A stretch of 25,771 bases of DNA, taken from JAKIVR01 sp035933635 (GTDB taxonomy: Archaea; Thermoplasmatota; Thermoplasmata; Lutacidiplasmatales; UBA184). Numbering within the stretch: position 1 is the first letter of the stretch; each line of letters opens with the position of its first letter. A model generated the notes under the pieces. That model worked only from the letters and a program-made list of their open reading frames with translations. It was not told the DNA's origin and ran no database searches. The translations under genes and the position numbers were made by a program. Below are positions 13,040-21,800 of the stretch, piece by piece. The stretch is taken from NCBI GenBank assembly GCA_035933635.1, contig DASYYY010000039.1:1-25771 (forward strand), in the 5' to 3' direction.

Positions 13040-15234
13040 TCCGGACCGATGCACCGATCAAGGTCACCGGAAGGGCCGGCTACGGTACGGACCTTGCCCG
13101 GCCGGGGATGCTCTGGGGGGTGCTCGTCCCCGCGCCGGTGGCCCACGGGAAGATTCGGTCGTTGGACCTGGGACCGGCCCGGAAGGTCCCGGGCGTCGAA
13201 GCGGTCGTGGGCCCCGTCGAGGCGAAGGAGCTGCTCCCGCGCGGCGGAGGCGATGCGGACCGTCCGGTCTTCCCCTCCTCGGAGATCCGTTACCTGAACG
13301 AGCCGATCGCCGCCGTGGCGGCCCGATCCCTGGAGGCGGCCCGCGAGGCGGCCCGAAAGGTCCGGGTCGACGTGGAACCTCTCCCCGTCCTCGCCGACCT
13401 CGACTCGATCTTTCCGACGTGGCCGGCCACTCCGATGGGGGAGTCACCCCAGGTCAACGCCTACGTGCATGCCCGTTGGGGCCCCGTCGAGGAGGAGTTC
13501 GATCGGGCCGACCGGGTGCGGCGTGACGAGTTCCGGACCAGCGGCATCGCGCAGGTCGCGCTCGAGCCGCACGCCTGCATCGCGGAGGTCCGCGAGGGGA
13601 TCTGGCGGGTCGAGAGCTCGACCCAGACACCGTTCGGCGTGCGTGAGGACATCACCTCCATCCTGGGGATCCCCGAGTCGCAGGTCGCCGTCGCGGCGAC
13701 GTGGGTCGGTGGTGGGTTCGGCGGCAAGGGCGCGGCGCTGCTCGAGCCGTACGCGCTGGTGCTCGCGGCGGCCACCGACCGACCCGTCCGCCTGGCGCTG
13801 AGCTACCGGGAGGAATTCCAGCTCGTACGCTCGACCCTACCGGCGCGGTTCTGGATCGAGACGGCGGTCCGGGCGGGGACGATGCGCGCCCGCCGGGTCC
13901 GGATGCTCCTCGATACCGGAGCCTCGCTGCCGGGCCGTGACTTCGCCACCGGGTACGCCATCGGGTTCCTCCTCGGCCCGTACCGGATCCCGACCTTCGA
14001 CGTGGAAGGTTATGCGCTCCGAACGAACAAGCCCCCGTTCGGAGCCCACCGTGCACCGGTGGTGCCGCAGTGCGTCTTTGCGACCGATGGTCACACCGAC
14101 GCGCTCGCGCGCGACCTGGGCGAGGACCCGATCGAGTTCCGGTCGCGCCACATCTGGCGCGAGGGGGACACGACACCGTTCGGACAACCGGTCGGTCCCT
14201 TCGGCGCCGAACCGGCGCTCCGGATGGCACGCGACCTGCGCGACCGATGGCGGACCGAGCTTCCCGCCGGGACCGGGATCGGTCTCGGGGTCGGCTACTG
14301 GTCGACCAGCACTGGCGCCGGCGGTGAGGCCCGCGTCATCGTCGGCCCCACCGGCGCGCGCATCATCGAAGGCGAGCGGGAGATCGGGAGCGGCAGTGTC
14401 GTGCGGGGCCTCGTCGCCGTCGCCGAACGGGCCCTAGGACTACCGGCCACCGCCATCGAGCTCGAGTACGGCGACACGTCCGTCGCCCCGTTCGATTCCG
14501 GTGTCTACGGGAGCCGGACGTTGGGGGCGCTCGGGGGGGCGGTAGCCCACGCGTGCGCGGCACTACTCGACGAGCTCGCCCGACGGATCGGGACCCACGG
14601 CACGGTCCGTATGAGGATGAACCATGGGTCGGTCTGGGTCGTCGCCGATGGTAAGGACGCGCCGCTCGCCACGCTGCTGACCCTGCAAGAACTCGGCGAG
14701 GGCGGGCTATCGCGCCCTGGCAGGCTCTACGGTGGTGGCAAGACCGTTCGTCAAGACCGGGTGATCGAGGGCGACTTCTATGCCTACACCGATTTCACCG
14801 CCGCCGTTCATCTGGCCGCGGTCGACGTCGACCGGGGGACCGGCCAGGTCTCCGTGCGTAGGTACGCGGCGTTCCACGACGCCGGGGTCGAGGTCGATCC
14901 CGCGACCTATCGCGCCCAGGTCGAGGGCGGGGTGGCGATGGGATTGGGCACCGCGTTGACCGAGGAGATGCTTTGGGGTCCGGACGGGCGCCTGGGCAAC
15001 CCCGGATTGCTCGACTATCGGGTACCGACGCTCACCGAGATCCCCCCGATCGAGGTCCATGTGATCGAGGGTTTCGCCGGGGCCGGCCCGTTCGGGGCCA
15101 AGGGGATCGGCGAGCCGCCCATGGTGCCCGTCGCTGCCGCCGTGGCGAACGCGGTGGCCGACGCTACCGGCGCCCGGGTGACCGAGCTTCCCCTCACACC
15201 GGAGCGCGTCGCGCGAGCACTTATGCTGGTCTGA
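13036..15234 (+). CDS. Molybdo-hydroxylase molybdenum-binding large subunit
   Basis: 732 residues from GTG, slightly shorter than usual (about 750-790). It has the N-terminal hammerhead domain (T-G-R-A-x-Y), the molybdopterin-contacting G225-G-G-F-G-G-K231, and the near-C-terminal G-x-G-E693-P-P loop whose Glu is the catalytic base in xanthine dehydrogenase. Two departures are visible: the usual G-Q-G segment contacting the Mo oxo group reads G-S-G (around residues 450-452), and the substrate-side loop normally resembling R-G-x-G-x-P-Q reads G-A-H-R-A-P-V-V-P-Q. It is not a CO dehydrogenase because the A-Y-R-C-S-F-R loop is absent. Purine hydroxylation is a reasonable guess given purP downstream, but the substrate is uncertain. 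Confidence 0.88.
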   Translation: MIRTDAPIKVTGRAGYGTDLARPGMLWGVLVPAPVAHGKIRSLDLGPARKVPGVEAVVGPVEAKELLPRGGGDADRPVFPSSEIRYLNEPIAAVAARSLEAAREAARKVRVDVEPLPVLADLDSIFPTWPATPMGESPQVNAYVHARWGPVEEEFDRADRVRRDEFRTSGIAQVALEPHACIAEVREGIWRVESSTQTPFGVREDITSILGIPESQVAVAATWVGGGFGGKGAALLEPYALVLAAATDRPVRLALSYREEFQLVRSTLPARFWIETAVRAGTMRARRVRMLLDTGASLPGRDFATGYAIGFLLGPYRIPTFDVEGYALRTNKPPFGAHRAPVVPQCVFATDGHTDALARDLGEDPIEFRSRHIWREGDTTPFGQPVGPFGAEPALRMARDLRDRWRTELPAGTGIGLGVGYWSTSTGAGGEARVIVGPTGARIIEGEREIGSGSVVRGLVAVAERALGLPATAIELEYGDTSVAPFDSGVYGSRTLGALGGAVAHACAALLDELARRIGTHGTVRMRMNHGSVWVVADGKDAPLATLLTLQELGEGGLSRPGRLYGGGKTVRQDRVIEGDFYAYTDFTAAVHLAAVDVDRGTGQVSVRRYAAFHDAGVEVDPATYRAQVEGGVAMGLGTALTEEMLWGPDGRLGNPGLLDYRVPTLTEIPPIEVHVIEGFAGAGPFGAKGIGEPPMVPVAAAVANAVADATGARVTELPLTPERVARALMLV

Positions 15235-15249
15235 CACTCGGCCGGCGCC

Positions 15250-16407
15250 ATGCCGGTCTCGCGCGCGGACGTCGACCGGTGGCTGGCGGAGATCCCGGGC
15301 AAACCGGTGGTCGCCACGGTGGGCTCCCACTCGGCGCTCGACATCGCCGACGGGGCCGTGCAGGAGGGGTTCCGCACCCTGTTGCTCTGTCAGGAGGGCC
15401 GAGACACGACCTACCGCCGATACTTCCGCTCCCACCGCGCGCCGAACGGGGAGCTCCTGCGGGGATGCGTCGACGAGGTCCGGTCCTACCCCAAGTTCTC
15501 CGACGCCTTCGCTCCCGAGGAACTACCTCGACTGCGGGAGTCGAGCGCCATCCTCGTCCCGAACCGCGCACTGAGCTCCTACGTTCCGCTCGAGCTCATC
15601 GAGAACGACCTCGCCGTTCCGATGCTCGGCTCCCGGGCGCTGCTCCGTATGGAGGAGCGGTCCGAGCGGGAGAACTACTACACGCTACTCGAGGCGGGAG
15701 GCCTGCCCACGCCGAAGGCGATCGCCTCCCCGGAGGCTATCGACGGCCTCGCCATCGTCAAGCTACCCCACGCGCGCCGGCGTCTCGAGCGGGGGTTCTT
15801 CACCGTCGCGAGCGCTCCGGAGTTCCGGTCCAAGAGCGACCAGCTGCTTGCCGCCGGGACCATCACGCGGGAGGACCTGCGCGTCGCGCGGATCGAACAG
15901 TACGTGCTCGGTCCGGTATTCAACTTCAACTTCTTCTTCTCCCCGCTGGTCCCCGCCTCCGAGGGGCTCGAGCTGCTCGGGATCGATGAGCGTCGGGAGA
16001 GCTCTCTGGACGGACTCGTCCGCCTCCCTGCCGCCCAGCAGATGGAGCTACCCGAGACGGCCCGGATCCCCGAGTACACGGTGGTGGGACACGGCACGCT
16101 AACGGCGCGCGAGTCGCTGCTGGAGGAGGCGTTCCAGCTCGGGGAGAAGTTCGTGGAGATCGCCCGGAAAAAGTACCCCCCGGGGATCATCGGCCCGTTC
16201 TGCCTGCAGACATGCATCGACGCCGAGGGTCACGCGACCATCTTCGACGTGGCGGTGCGGATCGGAGGGGGTACGAACGTCCACATGAGCCTCGGCCATC
16301 CCTACGGCAACACCCTCTGGCGCGGGCCGATGAGCTCGGGCCGGCGGCTCGCGCGCGAGCTCCGGCGCGCTATCGCCGACGGACGGCTGCGGGAGGTCCT
16401 GACATGA
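15250..16407 (+). CDS. purP: Formate-dependent AICAR ligase (PurP)
   Basis: 385 residues, a normal length. It makes formyl-AICAR (FAICAR) from AICAR, formate and ATP in archaeal purine synthesis, replacing the folate-dependent bacterial step. ATP-grasp features: N-terminal G-S-H-S-A-L (about 25-30) that contacts AICAR, E-Q-Y-V-L-G-P-V-F-N-F-N-F-F in the central domain, and the C-terminal D-V-A-V-R-I-G-G-G-T-N with Y-G-N-T-L-W. It starts 15 bases after the molybdo-hydroxylase large subunit and its TGA overlaps the gcvT ATG, so it belongs to the same operon. It is an established archaeal enzyme and a strong marker of the domain. Confidence 0.95.
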   Translation: MPVSRADVDRWLAEIPGKPVVATVGSHSALDIADGAVQEGFRTLLLCQEGRDTTYRRYFRSHRAPNGELLRGCVDEVRSYPKFSDAFAPEELPRLRESSAILVPNRALSSYVPLELIENDLAVPMLGSRALLRMEERSERENYYTLLEAGGLPTPKAIASPEAIDGLAIVKLPHARRRLERGFFTVASAPEFRSKSDQLLAAGTITREDLRVARIEQYVLGPVFNFNFFFSPLVPASEGLELLGIDERRESSLDGLVRLPAAQQMELPETARIPEYTVVGHGTLTARESLLEEAFQLGEKFVEIARKKYPPGIIGPFCLQTCIDAEGHATIFDVAVRIGGGTNVHMSLGHPYGNTLWRGPMSSGRRLARELRRAIADGRLREVLT

Positions 16408-17588
16408 CGACCCCGATCGCGGCACCTCCGGCGGGACCGCTCCGGCACTCGCCGCTCTACGAGTTCCACCGCGCCCACGGCGCCCACTTCATCCCGTTCT
16501 CGGGCTGGGAGATGCCGGTCTACTACACCGGCACCCTCGAGGAGCACGCGGCGGTCCGGGAGCGGGTGGGCCTCTTCGACGTCTCCCACATGGGCATCTT
16601 CACCGTCGAGGGTGAGCATGCGGGCGCCCTGCTCGCCCGGCGCACGACCGCCAACGTGGCGCGCGTCGCTCCCGGCCAGAGCCGCTACACGTTCTGGCTC
16701 AACTCCGATGGGATGATCCTCGACGACCTCCTGATCACCCGCCTCGACACCGGGGGCAAGGGACCACTGCGGTACCTGGTCGTCCCAAACGCCGGCCGGG
16801 CCGACCGGATCTTCGACCTGTTGCTCCAGCACCGGTTCCCGGACACGACGGTCCGTCGGCACAACGGGGCGGCGGCGATCCTGGCGGTCCAGGGTCCCCG
16901 CTCGCGCGAGATCCTCGAATCCCAGTTCGGATGGTCGCTGGCCGGCATGAAGTTTTACACCTCGCTCGCCTTCCCGCTCCCCCCCGCACCCCCCGCCCCC
17001 GGTCGGCTCGGCATCCAGATCCCGGCGGACCTCGAACGGGAAGCGCTCGTGGCCCGGACCGGATACACCGGAGAGCTGGGCTACGAGCTCATCGTCAGCG
17101 GTGCGGCCGCGCCCGGGATCGCCGAGAAGCTCGTCACCGCCGGAGCCCAGCTCTGCGGGCTCGGCGCCCGCGACACGCTCCGGCTGGAGAAGGGCTACCT
17201 CCTCTCCGGCAACGAGTTCCTGCTCGACCACACCCCGATCGAGGCCGGCCAGGACCGGTTCGTCGAGGTCGACCACCCGTTCGTCGGACGCGACGCCATC
17301 ACCGCCCAGCAGTCCAAGGGGCCGACCCGGCGTCTCGCCGGACTGACCGTCCGCGAGGCGGGGGCGATCCCTAGGCACGGGATGGCCGTGCTCCACGGCG
17401 AAGAGGTCGTGGGCGCCATCAGCAGCGGTGGACCGTCCCCGACGCTCGGCTACGGCATCGCGCTCGCCTACCTCCCCGCCGCGCTTGCGGTGCCCGGCAC
17501 CGAGCTCGCGGTGACGATCCGGGGCCGTCCGGTGCCGGCGGCGGTGGCCCCCCTCCCGTTCGTCCCCGCGAAGTCCGCCCGCCCCTGA
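16404..17588 (+). CDS. gcvT: Aminomethyltransferase (glycine cleavage T protein)
   Basis: 394 residues. It has the N-terminal F-S-G-W-E-M-P-V-Y-Y segment, the V-G-L-F-D-V-S-H-M-G folate-site motif, R-T-G-Y-T-G-E-L-G-Y-E-L in the middle, and G-A-R-D-T-L-R-L-E-K-G near the Asp that positions tetrahydrofolate or tetrahydromethanopterin. It transfers the methylene group of lipoate-bound aminomethyl to the pterin, releasing ammonia. The other glycine-cleavage genes (P, H, L proteins) are not here. Its position behind purP links one-carbon units to purine synthesis, although PurP uses formate rather than a pterin. The stop TGA lies within the TATA box of the next gene. Confidence 0.95.
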   Translation: MTTPIAAPPAGPLRHSPLYEFHRAHGAHFIPFSGWEMPVYYTGTLEEHAAVRERVGLFDVSHMGIFTVEGEHAGALLARRTTANVARVAPGQSRYTFWLNSDGMILDDLLITRLDTGGKGPLRYLVVPNAGRADRIFDLLLQHRFPDTTVRRHNGAAAILAVQGPRSREILESQFGWSLAGMKFYTSLAFPLPPAPPAPGRLGIQIPADLEREALVARTGYTGELGYELIVSGAAAPGIAEKLVTAGAQLCGLGARDTLRLEKGYLLSGNEFLLDHTPIEAGQDRFVEVDHPFVGRDAITAQQSKGPTRRLAGLTVREAGAIPRHGMAVLHGEEVVGAISSGGPSPTLGYGIALAYLPAALAVPGTELAVTIRGRPVPAAVAPLPFVPAKSARP

Positions 17589-17594
17589 TATATC
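17587..17594 (+). promoter_or_regulatory. TATA box for the AAA-TPR gene, overlapping the gcvT stop
   Basis: GATATATC, 24-31 bases before the GTG at 17618, which predicts a leaderless message. It shares two bases with the gcvT stop codon, so transcription of the next gene can start independently of the operon. Confidence 0.6.
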
Positions 17595-17617
17595 GGGGAA
17601 CCGCGCATCTTTTCGTC

Positions 17618-19972
17618 GTGGCGAGCGCGCCCGTCCGGCCGGTGATCGGCCGGCCCGAGATGCTCGCTGCGTTCCGGGACCGCCGGGACTCCGTGGAACG
17701 CGGCCACGGCGCGGTCACGATCCTGGAAGGGGAGGCCGGCGTCGGCAAGAGCACCTTCCTGAGCTTCTTCCTGCAAGAGTCGCGCAAGCGCGGCGACCGG
17801 GTGCTGGCCGGCCACGCGCGCCCGGGGGTCGAGGCGCCGCCGTTCCAGCTTATCCGCGAGGCGCTCGGGATCGACCTCCCTTCACCAGGGATCGGGGGCG
17901 AGGGCGCCGAGGAGCCTTCCGCGAGCAGCGGCGAGCGTCTGGCCGAGATGCTCCGGAGCCTGGGCGATTCGACCGATCCCGGCCGTGCCCGCAGCTTCGG
18001 GCCGTTGACCGAGGCGTTCCTGGGACTGGCCCGCGGCGCCCCGACCATCGTGGCGTTCGAGAACCTCGATGACGTCGACCCTGGGAGCCTGGAGTTCCTC
18101 ACCCACCTCGCCCCGAGCGTGGTCGACCATCGGCTGTGGATCATCCTGACCTCGCCACCGGCCGGGGGGCTGCACGAGGCCGCCCGCCAGTTTATCGAAA
18201 CGCTGCCCCGGGCCGCCTCGACCGATCGGTTCGTGCTCCGTCCGCTCGCGCCGGGAGAGCTCGGGGAGTTCGTCCACTGGGTCGACCCGAGCCGGCCGGC
18301 CCGGCCCCAGGAGCTCAATCTCTGGTACACCGAGACCGGTGGCAACCCGCTGTTCCTCGAGCAGGTCGTCCGCGCCGCGCGCCGGAGCACGCCGTCGCTC
18401 TGGGAGCAGGCGAGCGCCTCCGGCCTACCGTTCACGGAGTTCGTCCACGCCCGGCTGCGCGAGATCCCCGACGAGGAGCGGCGCGTCCTCTCGCTGGGCG
18501 CGGTGATCGGCCGCGAGTTCTCCTTCCCGCTCCTGCTCAGCGCCACGGGGGTCGAGGAGGAGCGCCTCGCCGAGCTCGTCGAGCGGCTCGTCGAGCGGGG
18601 ATTGCTGCGAGAAGTGCCGCCGGACCTGCTCGAATTCTCGCGCGACGACCTCCGCGAACTGGTCTACGCCGACATGACCGAGACCTTGCGACGATTGCTC
18701 CACCAGCGGGTGACCGAGGCGATCGAGGCGACGGGCCGGCACGACCCGGACACCGTCTTCGCCCTCGCCCACCATGCCTACTTCGGGCGGATCGAGCCGG
18801 TGGCCCTGGAGTACAACCGACGCGCGGCCGAGTTCGCCGCTCGCGTGGCGTCCCCCGAGATCGCCCGGACCCACCTCGAGCGCGCCCTCGAGTGCCTGCG
18901 CCGTATGGAGCCGGTCGAGCGCGTCGGAGAGCTCGAGATCGTGCTCGAACTGGCCCTCGCTCTCGACCGGGTGGGCGAGCTCGAGCGGGCCGAGGCGACG
19001 CTGCGGGATGCCCTGGCCCGCGGTCCACCGGCCGCTGCTCCGGCCGGGGTCGCGGCCGAATTGCTCCCGGTCTATCTCGCCCGGATCCTCACCGACCAGG
19101 GGCGGTGGGACGAGGCGCGACGACTCACCGACCAGTTGCTCGACCACGTCGACGAGATGGCGGCGCCCGCCTCGCGTCTCGCGCTCCACCGCCTCCGAGG
19201 GGAGATCGAGTACTATCGGGGTTCGTACGCCGAATCGGTCCGCTACCAGAATCTCGCGCTCGAGGCCGCCCAGAAGCTCGGAGACCTGCGCGAGGTCGCG
19301 CTCGTGCGGGTGCGCCGGGCCAATGCGCTCGCGATGATCCCGGACTGCGTCGACGAGGCGATCCCGGCCTATCGCGAGGCCACCGCGGAACTCCTGAGGC
19401 TCGGCGACCCGGCGGAGGCTGCCTACTCGCAGCTGTTCCTCGGCATCACCCTCGCCCAGAACGGTCGCACGCCCGAGGGGCTGGTGGAGCTCGAGTCGGC
19501 GGCGGTCCTCGCCGAGGAGTCCTCCGACCTGCGCCAGCTGGGATGGGCGCTGTTCAACATCGCCGACCTCCGGCGGGAGGTCCAGGAGCTCGAGGTGGCG
19601 CGTCGCCAGAACGCCCGCTCGCGCGAGATCCTCACGCGTATCGGCGACCAGTTCGGGCTCGCCCAGACCCACATCATCGCCGGCAAGATCGGTATCGCCA
19701 CCGGGGAGCTCGACGACGCCGAGCGCGAGTTGCTGGAGGCCTTCCGACTGGTCCGCCAGCTCCGTACCGAGCCGGACGAGCTCGAGGTACTGCTCCGTCT
19801 GGCGGAGGTGGCCTTCGGGCGGGGCGATGTCCCGCTCGCCCGAGCGCGCGCCGACGAGCTGCGACGGCGCGAGGTCGAGCGGCTGCGGCCGGACCTGAGG
19901 GCGGACGTGCGCCGGCTCATCGGGAACGTGGGGTCGAACGGGCCCGCTACGGATGGCGCGGTCGCGGCGTAG
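17618..19972 (+). CDS. AAA ATPase with TPR-type repeats
   Basis: 784 residues from GTG. The N-terminus is an AAA_16-like NTPase: I-G-R-P-E-M entry motif (10-15), Walker A G38-E-A-G-V-G-K-S-T46, Walker B-like I-V-A-F-E-N-L-D-D (144-152), and the T-G-G-N-P-L-F-L-E motif (240-248) shared with MalT, LuxR-type and STAND-like ATPases. A winged-helix-like linker (about 280-345) follows, then roughly 400 residues of paired amphipathic helices rich in Leu, Ala, Glu and Arg that look like tetratricopeptide repeats. No DNA-binding or enzymatic output domain is recognisable, so it probably works as a scaffold or sensor with partners. The end overlaps nadC by 20 bases. A role in NAD synthesis is not implied by sequence. 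Confidence 0.82.
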   Translation: MASAPVRPVIGRPEMLAAFRDRRDSVERGHGAVTILEGEAGVGKSTFLSFFLQESRKRGDRVLAGHARPGVEAPPFQLIREALGIDLPSPGIGGEGAEEPSASSGERLAEMLRSLGDSTDPGRARSFGPLTEAFLGLARGAPTIVAFENLDDVDPGSLEFLTHLAPSVVDHRLWIILTSPPAGGLHEAARQFIETLPRAASTDRFVLRPLAPGELGEFVHWVDPSRPARPQELNLWYTETGGNPLFLEQVVRAARRSTPSLWEQASASGLPFTEFVHARLREIPDEERRVLSLGAVIGREFSFPLLLSATGVEEERLAELVERLVERGLLREVPPDLLEFSRDDLRELVYADMTETLRRLLHQRVTEAIEATGRHDPDTVFALAHHAYFGRIEPVALEYNRRAAEFAARVASPEIARTHLERALECLRRMEPVERVGELEIVLELALALDRVGELERAEATLRDALARGPPAAAPAGVAAELLPVYLARILTDQGRWDEARRLTDQLLDHVDEMAAPASRLALHRLRGEIEYYRGSYAESVRYQNLALEAAQKLGDLREVALVRVRRANALAMIPDCVDEAIPAYREATAELLRLGDPAEAAYSQLFLGITLAQNGRTPEGLVELESAAVLAEESSDLRQLGWALFNIADLRREVQELEVARRQNARSREILTRIGDQFGLAQTHIIAGKIGIATGELDDAERELLEAFRLVRQLRTEPDELEVLLRLAEVAFGRGDVPLARARADELRRREVERLRPDLRADVRRLIGNVGSNGPATDGAVAA

Positions 19973-20849
19973 GGCCGGCGGCCCCGCCGGAGGGGTCGAC
20001 GTCGCGCTACTCCGCCGGGCGCTCGAGGAGGACCGGTTCGAGGCCGACCTCACCACCCGCTCGCTGTTCGCCGGGCCGTTCCCCGCGCGGGGCGACGTGG
20101 TGGCACAGGCCCAAGGGGTGCTCAGCGGATCGCACGCCGCCGTCCGGCTCGCCCGCCTCGCCGGGCTCACCGCCCGCCGGAAGGTCGCGGACGGGCGGTC
20201 GGTGCGGCGCGGTACGGTCGTCCTCGAGCTTCGAGGCGACGGCCGTCGGATCTTGGCCGTCGAACGGACCCTGCTCAACCTGTTAATGCACCTCTCGGGC
20301 GTGGCGACGGCGACGCGGACGGCGGTCGAGGCGGTCCGCGGCGCGGGGGGTACGCTCCACATCCGGGGGACGCGCAAGACGCTCCCGGGGTTGCGTGACC
20401 TCGAGAAGGCCGCGATCGAGCACGGTGGCGGCGAGCGGCACCGCCGGGACCTGGCCTCCGGCATCCTGGTGAAGAACAACCACCTCGAAGCACTGCCGGT
20501 GGCCGAGGCGGTGCGGAGGTTGCGCCGCCTGCCATTCCCGCGGCCGGTGATCGAGGTCGAGGTGCGGACGCTGACGCAGGCACGGCAGGCGCTGGCGGCC
20601 GGGGCCGAGGAACTGTTGCTGGACAACCTCTCCCCGCGGGGCGCCCGACGTCTCGTTTCGGCGATCCGACGCCTCCCGAAAGGCCAGGACGTCCCGATTG
20701 AGCTCTCGGGCGGCCTGACCGTGGGCAACGTGCGCGAATACGCCCGGACCGGAGCGGATTCGGCGAGCCTGGGGAGCTTGACGCATTCGGCGCCCGCGCT
20801 ACCCTTTCACATGAAGCTGACCGCCCTCGGCGGAAGACCCCCCCCTTAA
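19953..20849 (+). CDS. nadC: Nicotinate-nucleotide (quinolinate) pyrophosphorylase
   Basis: 298 residues. It converts quinolinate and PRPP to nicotinate mononucleotide, CO2 and pyrophosphate. Characteristic blocks: E-R-T-L-L-N-L-L-M-H-L-S-G (helix and substrate site), R-G-T-R-K-T-L-P-G-L-R (Arg/Lys residues for quinolinate), K-N-N-H-L, E-V-E-V, L-L-D-N, and E-L-S-G-G-L near the phosphate site, followed by G-A-D-S-A-S-L-G-S-L. The ATG at 19953 falls inside the AAA-TPR gene; the first 15 residues are Arg/Gly-rich, so a later start is possible. The nadA gene follows after 32 bases. Confidence 0.95.
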   Translation: MARSRRRAGGPAGGVDVALLRRALEEDRFEADLTTRSLFAGPFPARGDVVAQAQGVLSGSHAAVRLARLAGLTARRKVADGRSVRRGTVVLELRGDGRRILAVERTLLNLLMHLSGVATATRTAVEAVRGAGGTLHIRGTRKTLPGLRDLEKAAIEHGGGERHRRDLASGILVKNNHLEALPVAEAVRRLRRLPFPRPVIEVEVRTLTQARQALAAGAEELLLDNLSPRGARRLVSAIRRLPKGQDVPIELSGGLTVGNVREYARTGADSASLGSLTHSAPALPFHMKLTALGGRPPP

Positions 20850-20881
20850 GTGTCCGGCGCGGGTTTTCTGGGCGAGGGACG

Positions 20882-21790
20882 ATGTCGCTCGAAGCGGAGG
20901 TGCGTCGGCTCAAGGAGGAGCGCCGGGCGCTCCTGCTCGCGCACAACTACCAGCGTCCCGAGGTCCAGGACATCGCCGACTACGTGGGGGACTCGCTCTA
21001 TCTTTCACGCAAGGCGATGGAGGCCGTCGAGCCGGTCCTGTGCTTCGCGGGGGTGCGGTTCATGGCCGAGACGGCGAAGATCCTGAACCCCTCCAAGACC
21101 GTCCTGCTGCCCGACCCCAAGGCCGGTTGCGGCCTCGCCGACGCCATCACCGCCGAGCAGTTGCGGCAGTGGAAATCCGAGCATCCCGGCGCGGTGGTCG
21201 TCTCCTACATCAACACCTCCGCCGAGGTCAAGGCCGAGTCGGACTACTGCTGCACGAGCTCGAACGCGGTCAAGGTCGTCGGGAATGTCCCGGCGGACCG
21301 GGAGGTGCTGTTCCTCCCGGACATGTTCCTCGGCGAGTGGGTCCGTCAGAGGACCGGCCGCAAGAACATGCACCTGTGGGTCGGCGACTGCCCCGTCCAC
21401 GCCAAGCTGCGACCGGAGGACCTGCGCGCGGCCCGCGCGGCGCACCCGGGCGCCGAAGTGATCGCCCACCCCGAGTGCGGCTGCGGCAGCGCGGCGCTAC
21501 CGCACGTCGACCGCATCCTCTCGACCGACGGGATGGTGCGCTACGCCGAAGAGACCCGGGCGCCGGAGGTGCTCGTGGCCACCGAGGTCGGGATCCTCCA
21601 CCGGATGCGCCGGCTCAATCCCGGGACCCAGTTCCTGCCGCTCTCCGAGGGCGCCGTCTGTCCGTTCATGAAGGAGATCGACCTCGGGGACGTCCGCGAC
21701 TCCCTGGCCAAGAATCAGTACGTGATCGACGTCGCGCCCGATGTGGCCCGGCGCGCCCGCCTCGCCCTCGAGCGCATGGTCAACTCCTGA
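20882..21790 (+). CDS. nadA: Quinolinate synthase
   Basis: 302 residues, the compact form common in archaea. It condenses iminoaspartate with dihydroxyacetone phosphate to give quinolinate at a [4Fe-4S] cluster. The cluster cysteines are recognisable as C83 (K-A-G-C), C199 (H-P-E-C) and C260 (A-V-C-P-F-M). Other family blocks: L-A-H-N-Y-Q, F-M-A-E-T-A-K-I-L, Y-I-N-T-S-A-E-V-K-A, S-S-N-A. A CTTAAG-containing stretch about 30 bases upstream may give it its own promoter. With NadC it covers the late de novo NAD steps; the iminoaspartate-forming enzyme (NadB or aspartate dehydrogenase) is not in the window. Confidence 0.97.
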   Translation: MSLEAEVRRLKEERRALLLAHNYQRPEVQDIADYVGDSLYLSRKAMEAVEPVLCFAGVRFMAETAKILNPSKTVLLPDPKAGCGLADAITAEQLRQWKSEHPGAVVVSYINTSAEVKAESDYCCTSSNAVKVVGNVPADREVLFLPDMFLGEWVRQRTGRKNMHLWVGDCPVHAKLRPEDLRAARAAHPGAEVIAHPECGCGSAALPHVDRILSTDGMVRYAEETRAPEVLVATEVGILHRMRRLNPGTQFLPLSEGAVCPFMKEIDLGDVRDSLAKNQYVIDVAPDVARRARLALERMVNS

Positions 21791-21800
21791 AGCGCCCCGT

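Noticed and set aside
13036..15234. Carbon monoxide dehydrogenase (CoxL) identity
   Set aside because: The A-Y-R-C-S-F-R active-site loop that defines true CoxL is missing.
18425..20728. Long open frame of 767 codons on the minus strand
   Set aside because: It is antisense to the AAA-TPR and nadC genes, has no recognisable motif, and is the expected mirror frame of GC-rich coding sequence.
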